From: Laguncularia racemosa | Taxonomy: Eukaryota; Streptophyta; Magnoliopsida; Myrtales; Combretaceae | DNA: 64,000 nucleotides | Assembly: GCA_037954665.1 (NCBI GenBank) | Contig: JBBMOL010000117.1 | Span: 930,001-994,000 of the forward strand | Reading direction: 5' to 3' | Shown: positions 1-12,110 of the stretch, piece by piece | Layout of the letters: each line of letters begins with the position of its first letter | Position numbering within the stretch: the stretch's first letter is position 1 | Notes under the pieces: model-generated | Told to the model about the DNA's origin: nothing | Databases searched by the model: none | Seen by the model: only the letters and a program-made list of their open reading frames with translations | Position numbers and translations under genes: made by a program

Positions 1-1221
1 ACATGTTTTACTTAAAATAACTTAAATTAGACAACATAAATCAGACAAATCTAGATTTAAACATGATAATTTAACAAGTAAGGTAAATCACAATTCTTAA
101 ATTAGTCATTCAAAATTCACCAAATCCATCTCCTAATCTTTGCTAAACTTCAAGCAAACCTTAAATTATCATACAATATCATTTCTCATTTCAATTACAT
201 TTAAATATGCTGGAGATTCTAAGAGTCGAGTTTAATCAACCCATTTCATTATTTAAAACATCAGTTCTACTCAATTCAAACATGTAATCACCATAACTTA
301 GAAATCTCCATCCAAACTATTTTCAAATCCTTAAATCAATATTCTAGTCATCAATTTACTATTTATCATCCAATTCAGATTTAAAAGCAATAACTATCTC
401 CAATGTTCACATATTGGTGGTAGCAATAAGGTTTGTCATTCATCATACACTTTTTTCACTTAAATCTCAAATCCAACTTATCAATCCTTAATTAATCATC
501 AATCTAATACTTCTATAATTTTTACAATTTACTAATTAAACAAAATTGCACAAATTTAAGCATTATAGGTGGTGGTTTAAATGGGTTTTCCAAAGTTAAA
601 CATACCTAACATACTAATCACTTATTTATGGGCTTTAAACATCTTGAATCATCATTAATCAACAAGTTAAGTTAAGTTAAGTTAGTTTCCTTACCTCGAT
701 GAAGAACACTACAAACTCCTTATCCAAAGTAACCTATTGCCTCTAGAGTTCCTAAAGGTGATCTCCTTACCTCTCTGATAGTATTCCTTACAAGAAGACT
801 ACTAATCACTGCTTAGGTTCATGTTTAATAAAATTAATCCCACTTAAACTAAGTAAACCACCACTTATCTTAATTAACCTCCAAACCATGACCTTGAGAG
901 CTCTTAACTTGTTTTTCCACTTGATTATCACCTAAAACTTGCAAGAAAACAACTACGTTAGTAAGGAGATTGTGAAGTAATTAAGGTTTACTAAGAGATT
1001 TAGGGTTTTAAGAATAGGGTTTAGTCTTTACCTTAGAAGATTAATGAAGTAAGAAGAGAAGAGGGGGCTGCTTGTTTCAAACAGAAAATGGGGTTTTAAA
1101 GGGGTGAAAAATGTTAAGGTTTAAGAGTTTTTAAGTAAGGACCATTATGGTTTTAGGTAAGGCTCCTTCCCTTGCCAAGTGTCCCTTAAATTGTGACATG
1201 TAAAACACCTTTTTCCATTTT
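1..1221. other. AT-rich gene-free stretch
   Basis: No credible coding region was found on either strand. The stretch is AT-rich with short homopolymers and a small GTTAA tandem (about 664-683). On the minus strand, about 1140-950 reads like an LTR leader (a pyrimidine-rich tract followed by AACCCTA-type motifs). It may be a remnant of another retroelement, but no paired LTR, PBS or coding domain was found. Confidence 0.5.
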
Positions 1222-1226
1222 ATTTC
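1222..1226. repeat. Target-site duplication, left copy (ATTTC)
   Basis: ATTTC immediately precedes the solo LTR and is repeated exactly at 3029-3033 right after it. Five-bp duplications are typical of Ty3/gypsy integration. Confidence 0.75.
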
Positions 1227-3028
1227 TATAAACACCTCATTTTTTACCCTAATAATTAATAATGGTCAATTTTTAATTTTTTTCATTTTTTACAATTTTC
1301 TTCTAATTTAGCAAAAATAGGAAAAATATTCAAAAAATAAAATAAATAGGGAAAATATATCAATTTTGGAAAATAATAGTATGAATAATGAGAAAAGGAG
1401 TTAAATAATTTTTATAAATTTTTTGAATTTCAAAATAATAAAAAAATAATAAAAATTGCATTGCATATATGTAAATTGTGAAAATAAAAAAAGAAAATTG
1501 AGAAGTGGGCTAGCTTAGCTGGTTCGGACCACAGCCTCATCGCACAAGGAAGGGGGCTCGTCACAGGTTCGAAACACAGGGGATGTATTCCGCGTTTTGC
1601 TTGATTTTTTTTTCCTCTTCAGGACACATGTCGACTAGTGATTGGACAGAGGGAGTGTACGCGCCGGGCGCGTGATCATCTTCAACCTTTGTCTGAGATC
1701 ATCACCGACAAGGAAAAATTCGAATTTTTGTCGTTTTGATGCGATTTTTACACGAAATCCACCAAATCTTTAACTGAAATAGGATAAACATCATCCCATT
1801 GGAATCAAATCGCAACAAATCGAAGGATTTACATAAATCGGATATGGGTTTTTCAACCGAAATTCGATTTGCCCCAATCGAAAGAAATCCGAGCTTATCC
1901 AGCTCGATTTCTGGTGCCTATAAATAGAGCACGATGTGAGGAAGCCAAAGCACAGATTAAAAGTGAGAAAAGAGAGAAAATAAGAGAGATTGAAGCTTCA
2001 TCGGAGTTCTCGAGCATGACCGCCAATCACCACCGCCTCGAAAGGCCACCTAGGGAGGTTTTCGACTACAACCACCACCGGCCTTAGGTTCCTCATCCTT
2101 GGAAACTTTAGAAACACCCCTCACTCGACAAAAAGGATTGCCGGAACGCCGTCGACAAGGATTTCCAGCCACCGTGGTTCGATCCAACCCGTGCACCGTA
2201 CCCGAATCCAGGTAAGTCGAATTTTTCGTTATTTATTGTATTTATTTATTTATTTATTCATAATTCAAAAAAGAAGAAGAAAAAAGTAAATAAATAAATA
2301 ATTTTTATGTTTAGTTTAGGGTAGATAAAATAATAAAAAATTATAAAATAAAAATAAATAAATAAATAATAATAATAATAATATTAGAGGTAGGTTAATA
2401 ATAGGGAAACAAAAATAATCTTTTATCACTTAGAAAAATCCTTTTCTTAAATAAAATCCAAAATTGTTTTTTCCTTAAATTAATTTTTTCAAAAAAAAAA
2501 TTAATAATCAAGCTTAAGCTTGGATTTAGCTTAGATTTTTTTCCAAAAAATGCTAAAAATGATAAAAACGTAAACCCAATGTATTTTCATAATTAAAATT
2601 AACTAACCCACTAAAGCTTTTTATAAAAAGTAAACTACAGCTTGTTTGATCTTGAATAGTAGGTACGTAAGCACCCATCTGGGACAACTCTAAAAAAAAA
2701 TAAAAATCATTTTCCATATTAGAATAAGTTTTTTTAATCAATAAGAAAAAAAATACAACAAAATAAAAAATAAAATAAAATAATGCAAAATAAATAACAA
2801 TAAAAGACATTATGATATGGTTTAGATTTCAGAATAATAAGGTGGTAACTTTAAGGTTTTATGAAACCGTAAACCTGATTCAATAATCTTTCTCAACTTC
2901 AGTTAGGTGGTAACTCCAAAATAAAACAAAATTCTTCGTTCAAGTCGAGGACTTATATTAGATGAGCATAAGGTCTAGTATAAATCGGATTAGGAATTAA
3001 GATGAAAAATAAAAAATTAGACTCGACA
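1227..3028 (+). mobile_element. Degenerate solo LTR of the Tat/Ogre-like family
   Basis: This roughly 1.8-kb block is collinear with the LTRs at 52961-55099 and 57761-59866. It shares the AAACACC start, the GGGCTAGC..GCTGGT segment, the CGCGCCGGGCGCGTGATCATC segment, the TATAAATAG box, the CCAGGTAAGTCG donor motif, and the terminal block ending in GACTCGACA. It starts TATAAACACC where the other copies have TGTAAACACC, so the terminal TG has decayed, and it contains deletions. No PBS, polypurine tract or internal domain flanks it, and ATTTC flanks both ends exactly. This is the expected product of recombination between the two LTRs of one inserted element. Short open frames inside it (for example 1869-2087) are not genes. 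Confidence 0.85.
1919..1927 (+). promoter_or_regulatory. LTR TATA box
   Basis: TATAAATAG lies at the same place as in the two complete LTRs of this family. It is the probable core promoter of the former element. Confidence 0.6.
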
Positions 3029-3033
3029 ATTTC
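3029..3033. repeat. Target-site duplication, right copy (ATTTC)
   Basis: An exact copy of the 5 bp at 1222-1226. It directly follows the CA end of the solo LTR. Confidence 0.75.
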
Positions 3034-4448
3034 CATATAAGTTTTGCTAAAATTACTTCATCTCTAACCCTCCATATAAATTTACAAACCTTAAAATTTT
3101 TATTATCCCTTAATAAGATCAAGCTTAGGGATATTTTGGTCATTTTACTCAATTGACCTTCAAAATTTAAATTTCCTTTCTAGTTATCTCTAAATAACTT
3201 AAAAACAATTTTATTTACCTAATTAAGGTTTTAAAGCTATATTTAGGGCCTCTAAGTTGAATCGAGATCAAAATTTGATAAAACCGAATTTAAGGATACA
3301 AGAGTCCTTTTTTAAAAAAAAATTGTTCTTAAACTTTGTAAATCCTTCTTAATTGACTTCAAATTTTTCTTTTTAAATCCATTGAACTCATTTACTATTT
3401 TGGAATTTTTCATAAGTGACCATCAAAATTTTCATAGATAATAAAAAACTTTAGCACTTTATTATACAACATAGTATCCAAGTTCGTTTTCATATATTAT
3501 AGTGCCTTCACACAAGGATAAAGTATTTGATCAACCACATATGATTCCAAACCCCCCAAGCATGCATTTATTCATATATTCAATCATGGGTGTAACTACT
3601 ACTACAAGCACAAGCAAATGTAATAGTCATATGAATACTCATTGAACCATAGCACCTATCAATTGTGGAAATTCTTGGGTCACTCAGGGTCAAGATCAAG
3701 ATCACTTGGTAAGAAAAATGATAATATTACTACAATTACTTAGTTAGACTATCTAAAGAACACAAACTGAATTCGCTATATTTCCCAATTATGACTAGAT
3801 TCGTATTTTGACCATAACTTTCTCGTTTTAAGTTCAATTTTCATGTTTTTATTGTTGATTTGAAGGTTTTTTAATGTACTTTCTTGTGGTGATGTCATTT
3901 TGATCAAATTAGGTGTGCAAGATTAGGTTTAGGCTTGATCAGTTTTGATGGTGGGCTTTTAGGCCCATTTTAGAGTTGCCATGTCTCGTTTTGGCCCTGA
4001 ACTCAATGAAATTGCTTTTAACCACTTCTTACCATTAAATAAGCTTCTATTAAGTAATTTAATTATCAATTATTTACTAAAAATGTCCCTAATTCATAGC
4101 CCACATTGAATTTCTAAGGCTTTTATTGGGTTTATATGTTCTTTTCACTTTAAGCCCTAAGATTATTGTTTAATAAGATGTTTTGCCTCTAAACCTCTTA
4201 TAATCATGTTTGATTTCATTTGCTAGTAATAATTAAAGGAGAATACTATTAGTCCATCCTTGATGTGTGCCAACCATAAGGAGTTTAGGGTGAGTATTTT
4301 TATGTTATTTAACTTTAACATTTCCAATCATCTTCAAACATGTTTTTAACACTATTTAAAAGGATGATTTGCGTTTTACTTCAATAATTTAATGCTAACC
4401 CTCACCTATATGCTCCGGTCAAGCTAGAGAAAGATACTTAGGGGTGTA
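3034..4448. other. AT-rich gene-free stretch
   Basis: No gene or recognisable element was found. The block lies between the solo LTR and the left LTR of the minus-strand gypsy element. It could be more old retroelement debris, but no LTR boundary or coding motif can be defended. Confidence 0.5.
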
Positions 4449-6377
4449 TGTAGCGCCCCAAAACTAAGGGCAGCACTATGGCTTGCTACGTGTCATTATC
4501 ACGCAATAACACATTAAGACTCTAATCTACTCCGATACCTCTTTGTCATGTCATTCATGTATACAAACATTCAATCTATCCCACAAACTTCAAAACCAAT
4601 TTCATGAATTCAAAATTCAACATCTAATGCAGCGAAAGTCTAAAAACACAGCTAAATATTCTCTAAAAACTTCTATTGATTATAATTAGGTAATAGAATC
4701 CTCTCAAACTTTACTCGCCATAATAATAGTGATAATCGTCTTCCTTTTCCCTTTCTAGTTCATTCATTCCCAGATTTTCTCCTAGATTATCAACACCTTT
4801 AGTACCTGCATCTAAAAAAAATATTCCTCGAAGGGTGAGCTAATGCCTAGTATATATAACATAAACATACATGCATGAACAAACATGAACATATATCACA
4901 TGCATCATGTAATACTTAAAACATAGGCAATCGTTTCATGATACGATTTAAGTCCACAAGCAACAACAAGGTACTCATGACCCACTTAATACACTTAACC
5001 AATTTGGAACATGAATTGGTGATGAGAACTGCCACTATGGGCCCCACACCCATGATCCCTTAACCTTTAAACTTAGTAATGGGAATTGCCACTACAGGCC
5101 CTATACCCATGAATACTTAATCCACTACGGGCTACCACTATGGGCCCCAAACCCATTTTCACTTAAACACTAAAACTTGGTGCTGGGAACTGCCACTACG
5201 GGCTCTACACCCATGTCTACTTAAACCACTTAATCCAACATTCAACCTAGATCATTTTAAAGCATAACTCCACTAGGGACAACATCACATAAGGATTATT
5301 AAGATGCTCTCTAAGGATTTGCTACTACGGGCCCCTAAACTAAGCCCAACACATACAACAACAACTTAAACACTTAAGCCAAATCATTCAACTTAATCAA
5401 TTTCAATAATTACACTAACATAAACAAGCACAAAACAACACATAAGTTACAAATACCTTGAATCCTAGGCTTAAGCATGTATGGTCTTGAACCTAAGCTA
5501 AATTTGTACAACACCAATACCTTCTTCTTAGTACTAATCTAAGAATAATATATAATTCCCTTAATTTCTCTTAATCTATTAGGTTATCTAAAGTTTTATT
5601 AATTATCTAAGTTCGTGAAAATTATTTTAATTAGGAGTTAAATAGATATACAATGAAGTTATGCTTCACTTAACATGACCATATTGGAGGCCATGTAACT
5701 CAACACAGCTAACACATGATTGTGTCAAAAGTCGTGTATCTTTCAGTGAGTTTTGAGTTTAACATGGTTGGAACATGGCCGTTTAGATAGGTCGTGTATC
5801 TTTTGGTATGTTTATATTCTACATGGTTGGAACATGACCATATAGACCGGCTATGTATCTCTTAATATGTTTTGCATTCAACACGGTTGAAATACGATCG
5901 TGTAGATGGGTCATGTATCTCTTGTTAAATTCTTACGAACCCTAATTTTCTTCTACCAATTCATCCAATCTCCACATTCTCTAATCCTAAGCTTAAATAA
6001 ATAAGTCTTAAAACATGAATTTTCTAATCAACTAACATGGATTAGAATACTTACATCGGAATATCTATGAATCGAGTCTTTGATTTGTGAATCTCCTTAT
6101 TCTTCATGCTCCCTCTTCAATCTAATTCTAGTATGACCGGATCGAATGTCGATGAATTCCCCTTAATTGCCTTAGGTTGTTTTGCGAGTGTTTTTCCTTT
6201 TGTTTACCATTTCATTGCGCAAAATGGCAAAGGAGGCTCTTTAGGTTAATTTGGGGTATTTATACTCTTCATGTGAAACAACTCATTCCCCCTTCATTTT
6301 AAGTACACTTTCCATCCTTAGCCTTAGCTTTATGTTATAACATATATTGATAAATTATTAGAAATTCAAGTATTACA
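4449..6377 (-). repeat. 3' LTR of the chromovirus
   Basis: On the plus strand it begins TGTAGCGCCC and ends ATTACA; in element orientation it runs TGTAAT..GCTACA, so it has the canonical TG..CA ends. The inner edge abuts a purine-rich tract. The outer 660 bp align with 11503-12110. The middle contains several degenerate direct repeats built on GGGCCC..CCCATG (about 5020-5350). Confidence 0.8.
6255..6264 (-). promoter_or_regulatory. TATA box in the chromovirus LTR
   Basis: TATAAATACC on the minus strand, about 115 bp from the 5' edge of the LTR in element orientation. It is the probable core promoter of this LTR. Confidence 0.45.
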
Positions 6378-6400
6378 TTCTCCCTCCCCCTCACCCCTTA
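6378..6400 (-). other. Polypurine tract
   Basis: On the minus strand the bases just before the LTR start are a G/A-rich run (GGGGTGAGGGGGAGGGAGAA). It is placed exactly where the plus-strand DNA primer lies in LTR retrotransposons. Confidence 0.8.
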
Positions 6401-6425
6401 TAAAGACTTTCATCCTCCAAAATTT

Positions 6426-9400
6426 TTAATTTTGGAATATCTTTAGATATTTCTTCCTCATCTCTTCTTCCAATTCCCATGTCGCTTCTTGTTCTGTTTG
6501 ATTGGTCCATTGCACCTTGATATAGGGGATTGTTTTACGCTTTAGTAATTGTTCTTTGGTGTCCACAATTTTGACGGGTTTCTTTACAATCGACAGGTTT
6601 GGCTATATATTCAATGGTTCTAAAGCTACTATTTGATCTAGGTTGGGTACTTACTTCCTTAACATGGATACATGAAATATGTCATGTACTCTAACCAAAC
6701 TTGGTAGAAGAGCTAACCTATAAGCCACTGTACCTATTCTTTCCAAGATCTCAAATGGGCCTATATACCTTGGGTTTAACTTTCCTCCCGACCCAAATCG
6801 GATTACTTCTTTTGTTGGAGAAGTTTTTAACAAGACCTTGTCCTCTACTTGAAATTCCAAAGGGTGTCTTTTTTTGTCTATATAGCTCTTTTGTCTAGAC
6901 TGAGCTGTCTGTATTCTCTGCTTAATTAGTTTCACCTTTTCCACTACTTCTTATATTAATTTTGGCCTCATCATCTATCTTTCTCCCACTTCATCCTAGT
7001 GTAGTGGGAATCTATACCTTCTTCCATAAAGAGCCTCATAAAGAGCCATCTGAATGGTTGCTTGGTAGTTGTTGTTATAAGCAAACTCCACCAAAGGTAT
7101 ATGTTCATTCTAATTACCTCTAAAATCCAGTGCATATGCTCTAAGCAAATCTTCTAGTATCTGTATAGTCCTCTCAGATTGACTACTGTCTGAAGGTGGA
7201 ACACTATACTAAATTGTAGTTTGGTGCCTAAAGATTTATGTAAGCTGCTCTAAAATCTATTTACAAACCTCGTATCTCTATCATAAGTGATGGTCATTAA
7301 CACGCCATGCAGTCTGACTATGTCTTGTATGTATATCTGAGCTAATTTCTCCAACTTGTATCCTACTCTGATAGGTATAAAATAAGCAGACTTTGTCAAC
7401 CTGTCCACTATTACTCAAACTACATCATGTTTCTCCCTAGTATTCAAGAGAGTTGTACCAAAGTCCATTATCACATGCTTCCATTTCCATTATGGTATTA
7501 GAAGAGGTTGTAACTCTCTAGCTAGTCTCTAATGTTCCATTTTGATTTGCTAGCATGTAAGGCACCCGGTTACATACTCAGCTATCTCTCTTTTCATGTT
7601 TCTCCACCAATAATAACTCTTTAAGTCTTTGTACATTTTGGTGCATCTAGGGTGTATCGTATTAGCTGAGTAATGTGCCTCTTTCATTATATCTCTCTTC
7701 AATTCTACATCCTTTAGCACACATAGTCACATTTTATATTTTAAGATGCCCTCTGCGTTTTAAGTTGAATTTCGGAGCTTTGCACTATTCTATTCTACTT
7801 TTGATCTCTTGAATGTCTTTATCTTCTATCTAACTAGCTTTGATTCTATCCATTTTGGTTAGCTGTATTCTTAGGATAGTCATTTTTTCTCCAACTTCTT
7901 GTGTTAAGATCTCTAGTTTCAATTTGCACATGTCTTCTAGTAACTCTTTCTGTGAAGTGATGAGAGTGGATACATTACTCTATTTCTTTCTATTAAGGGC
8001 ATCTGCCACCACATTAGCTTTTTCTAAATGGTATTGTATCTCCAAGTTGTAATCTTTGATCAGCTTCAACCATCTTCTTTGTCTCATAATAAGCAATTTC
8101 TATGTAAATATGTATTTTCAAGCTTCTGTGGTTAGTGAAGATTTTGCACCTTTCTCCATATGGGTAATGTCTCTATAGCTTCAAAGCTAGTACCACAATT
8201 GCCAACTCTAAATCATGAGTTGGGTAGTTCTTCTCATATGGCTTCAATTGGCAGAATGCATAAGCTATTACTTAACCACCTTACATCAATACACATCTCA
8301 ACCCTTTGAGTTGAGGCATCACTATATACTACAAACTCTTCCCTACTCTTAGGTAAGGTCAAAACTGACACTAACATAAGTTTCTCTTTGAGCATCTGAA
8401 AGTTAGCTTCACATCTATCATCCCATTCAAATCTCACATTCTTCTACGTCAGTCTAGTGAGAGGAGTTGCTATTTTAGAAAACCCTTCTACAAATCTCTT
8501 ATAGTAACCTGCTAGACCCAAGAAGCTTTTAACCTTTATAACTATCTTTGGTTTGTGATAGTCCAATACTGCTCTCACCTTTTCTGGGTCTACAGATATC
8601 CTATCTCTATTAACCACATGACTTAGTAACACTACTTGTTCTAGCCAGAATTCACACTTACTGAACTTATCATACAACTTTTCTTCTTATAACATGCCCA
8701 ATACTAATCTCAAGTGCTCATTATGCTCCATAGTTCTTTTAGAGTATATCAGGATATCATCTATAAAAAAAATTACAAAATTATCTTGAAAATCCCTGAA
8801 TACTCTATTCATTAAGTCTATGAACGTAGTTGGTGCATTTATTAGTCCAAAGGGCATCATCAAAAGCTTGTAATGTCCATATCTGGTCTTGAATGCTATT
8901 TTCTGAATGTCTTCTTCTTTAATCCTTAATTGATGGTAGCCTAATCTTAGATTTACTTTTAAGAACAGTTGAGCTCCTTACAATTGGTCAAACAGGTCAT
9001 CTATCATGGAGAGAGGATATTTATTCTTGATAGTGACCTTATTTAACTTCTTGTAGTCTATATAGAGTCTCATGCTTCTGTTTTTCTTCTTCATAAACAG
9101 GACTGATGCACCCCAAGGAGAGACACTAGGTCTTATGAAACCCTTATCTTGTAGCTCCTATAACATACTTACTCATTTCTTCAAATTCTATCGGTGCCAT
9201 CCTGTAAACTAGTTTTGATATTGGTATTGTGCCTTATACCAAGTCAATGTTAAATTTTATCTCCCTAACAGGGGGTAAATTGGGAAGGTCTTATGAAAAT
9301 ACTTTGGGAAACTCTCTCACTACAGGTACCACTTCCATCGTGGTTTTTTCACTAGCTTCAACAGATATAGTTGCTAGTACACTTTTTCCCCACATCTCAT

Positions 9401-10939
9401 AAGTGAGTAATCTAGTGGGTCTTTGCACTTCTAACTTATATTCAAAGTACTCCTCCTCTAGTATATTAAACTGCACCACCATGCTGTGATAGTCAATAGC
9501 TGCATGATATTTTGATAGCTAGTTGATACCTAGAATAATGAAAAACTCCACCATCTCCAATATTAGAAGATCTGTTGGCATTACTCTACCATGTATTTTT
9601 ATTCCCACTCATCTGCATATTCTACTTATTCTTCCTCCTACTCTTAGGAGTACTAACAGCCAAATAGTCATTCATGTTTTCAATATCCAATGCACATGCA
9701 TATACAAAATTTTTAGACACATAGGATACAAATATACCCATATCAATAGTACATATGCATTGTAGAAGTATACTGGAAGCATACCTGCAATGTTGTCTAC
9801 GTCAAGAATGTCCCAGTGCTGTTACTAGTAGATAGAAAACATCATGGTAGGAACTCTTTGTCTAAGACCCCCTACCTATAGTCTACCACCCTCTCCTCTC
9901 ACTAGAGGTTTGGCTACCTATTCAACTGGGCCTACCTAGTTTCTTAGTTGTCCTTGAGGACAGTTTACTACTTTGTGTCCTCTTTGATTGCACACATGAC
10001 AGAAAATTAGGGGAATTGACCTCTCCATGCAATGTCTATTAATATGTCCTGTCTTTTCATAAGAGAAGCATGCCCCCTTTGGCCACCTACACTCTCTTAG
10101 CTCATGAGGCCTATAGCATCTAGTACATTTAACAAGTGGGCCTACTGTAGAAAGTGTCAAAGGCACTTGTCTAATTTATAAAGAGGGAGCTACAACACTC
10201 TATGTTCTACCTTACTGCACATGGTGTCTTTTGCCCTTGTCTTGCCCCATTCCACTTAAGGAAGGTCTTTTCCACAAAGCTATTACTGCTCTACGACTCC
10301 TTTGTTCTTCAATACTCTTTTTGTTATGCTCAAGGTATTTAGCCTCATCAACCATCTTAGCATAAGTATTCGGTTAAAAGGCCCCAACTGCAAGTTGTAG
10401 GTTCAAATCTAAGCCTCTCATAAACCTCTTAACTTAAGACCTATTGCTATTAGCACATTTTCAAGAAGGAATTAGATGAGACGGTTTAGCTCTGCTTCGT
10501 ATTCTTCAACTGTTTGGTCCCCTTGTTTATAGTTGTAGTATTCTTTTTCTATCTTGTCTCTAGAGTTGTTGAGGAATTACCTTTAATGGAATAGCTCCTT
10601 AAACATGGTCTAATTCAAGCATTCCCCTACAAGTTTGGGAACTGAGACCCACCATTTTGCTGTAGTTTTCTTCAACATAAATGCAGCATAATTGACCTTC
10701 CTATCTTTTGGTATCTGAAAGACAACAAAGGTTTTCTCTATTTCTTGTACCCAATCTTTAACTTCAATTGGGTCATCCACTCTTAGGTTGAATTCCTTAG
10801 CTACCTTAATGAACCTATCAAAGCTTGCGGGTTCATTGATAGTTCTGCATTGTTAGACATTAGGGGCTTGGTGTTGTTGTGCTAACAATCCCACTAAATG
10901 ATTTACACTATACAGTAGTTAAATTGTCTTTTCAGCCAT
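6426..10939 (-). pseudogene. Broken gag-pol of the Tekay-like chromovirus
   Basis: The gag ATG is at 10939, followed seven codons in by a stop. Residues resembling the gag core (a KTTAKWW motif) lie near 10680. CCHC knuckles are read at 10166-9936. Protease-region remnants lie around 9780-9290. The reverse transcriptase occupies about 9270-8450, with the catalytic FIDD at 8767-8756 and the segment after it ending in SFLGLAGYYKRF. RNase H follows to about 8000. Integrase core remnants lie at about 7650-6950. The integrase C-terminal module (6944-6651) carries the KLNPRYIGPFEIL signature. The tail at about 6560-6426 has a chromodomain-like WTNQTEQEATWE stretch before a stop. Frames change repeatedly and no domain is intact over its whole length. 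Open frames on the opposite strand here are shadows. Confidence 0.85.
9936..10166 (-). pseudogene. gag zinc-knuckle segment of the chromovirus
   Basis: This 76-codon open stretch holds three cysteine/histidine clusters. The first is CTRCYRPHELREC, the second has its second cysteine replaced (CFSYEKTGHINRHC), and the third is CHVCNQRGHKVVNC, a full CCHC knuckle. Such knuckles bind the element RNA. It is part of the broken gag, not a separate gene. Confidence 0.8.
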
Positions 10940-11481
10940 CTAACATCTTTTCCCTTATGGCTATGGATTCTGGATTTCCTCCTCATTAGGGTTCTTACAT
11001 CTAGCACCCCTTCCAACTCTTGATTTGGTGATTCTTTTTAAAGGTATTCTGTTTAAGAATAGACAACATGATCTACTTAAGTTAATATCAATCAACATTA
11101 GTGTCATAGTGTGTAGGTATACACACATATGCCACTACACATAATGTTTACTCATATATATAACTTAGTAGTTAAAAGAAGACAAGTAAAATAATAATAT
11201 AAGAAAGAATTAAATAATTAAATAATCGTCCCATATTTTCCCACTCATTTCAAGTCTCACCATCTTATGCTCTACTATTTGAAACTTATATTTATTGCTC
11301 ATCACTTAATTCTAAGGATCATTACCTAAGCTTTTCAAGATCATCTACCTATGCTCTATAAATCAAAACTTCAGTCCTAAAGATCATCAACCTATCCTCT
11401 ATAGATCTAAACTTAAGGCCCTAAAGATTATAAACCTATCCTCTATAGATCCAAACTTAAGTCCTTAAAGATCATAAACCT

Positions 11482-11495
11482 ATGCTCTGATATCA
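11482..11495 (-). other. Primer binding site, tRNA-iMet type
   Basis: On the minus strand TGATATCAGAGC lies a few bases inside the LTR edge. The standard plant initiator-Met PBS is TGGTATCAGAGC, so this has one mismatch. It fixes the element orientation as minus. Confidence 0.8.
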
Positions 11496-11502
11496 CCTAA
11501 TC

Positions 11503-12110
11503 TGTAACACCCTAAAACTCAAGTCGCGCTACTGCTCACTATGTATCCTTATCACACAAGAACATGTTAAGGCTCTAATCTACTTTGGTACTTCTTTGTC
11601 CTGTAATTCCTATATACAGACATTTAATCCATCCCACAAACTTTAAAACCAATTTCATGAATTCAAAATTCAATATCTAATGCAATAAAAGTAAAAAAAA
11701 AAAAACACTGGTTAAATATTCTCCAAAAACTTTTATTGATTTCAATCAGATAATAAAATCCTCCCAAACTCTACTAGCCATAATAGTAGTGATAATTGTC
11801 TTCCTCTTCCCTTTCTGGTTCATTCATTCTTAGATTTCCTCTTAGATTATCAAAACCCTCAATACCTGCATCTAAAAAAAATATTCTTCGAAGGGTGAGC
11901 TAATGCCCTGTACATATAACACAAACACACATGCATGAACAAACATAAACATATATTACATGCATCATGCAATATTTAAAACATAGGCAACCGTTTCATG
12001 ATACAATCCATAAGCAATAACATGGTACTCATGACCCCCTTAACACACTTAACCAATTTTGAACATGAATTGGTGATAGGAACCACCAATATGGGCCTCG
12101 TACCCATGAT
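11503..12110 (-). repeat. Truncated 5' LTR of the chromovirus
   Basis: From TGTAACACCC at 11503 this aligns with the left LTR through the AAAAAATATTC..CGAAGGGTGAGCTAATG block and stops near 12110, after GGGCCTCGTACCCATGAT. Beyond that point the sequence is unrelated, so roughly 1.3 kb of LTR is missing. Confidence 0.75.

Larger units (their letters stand above)
4449..12110 (-). mobile_element. Ty3/gypsy chromovirus (Tekay/Del-like), degenerate, 5' LTR truncated
   Basis: Read on the minus strand the order is partial 5' LTR (12110-11503), PBS (11495-11482), gag (from 10939) with CCHC knuckles, protease region, reverse transcriptase, RNase H, integrase, integrase C-terminal module with a chromodomain-like tail (ending 6426), polypurine tract (6400-6378) and 3' LTR (6377-4449). 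This gag-PR-RT-RH-INT order defines Ty3/gypsy. The integrase tail and chromodomain-like end point to the chromovirus branch, most like Tekay/Del. Many stops and frameshifts break every domain, and the two LTRs have diverged visibly, so the copy is old and inactive. The 5' LTR keeps only about 600 of the 1929 bp found in the 3' LTR. Confidence 0.85.
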
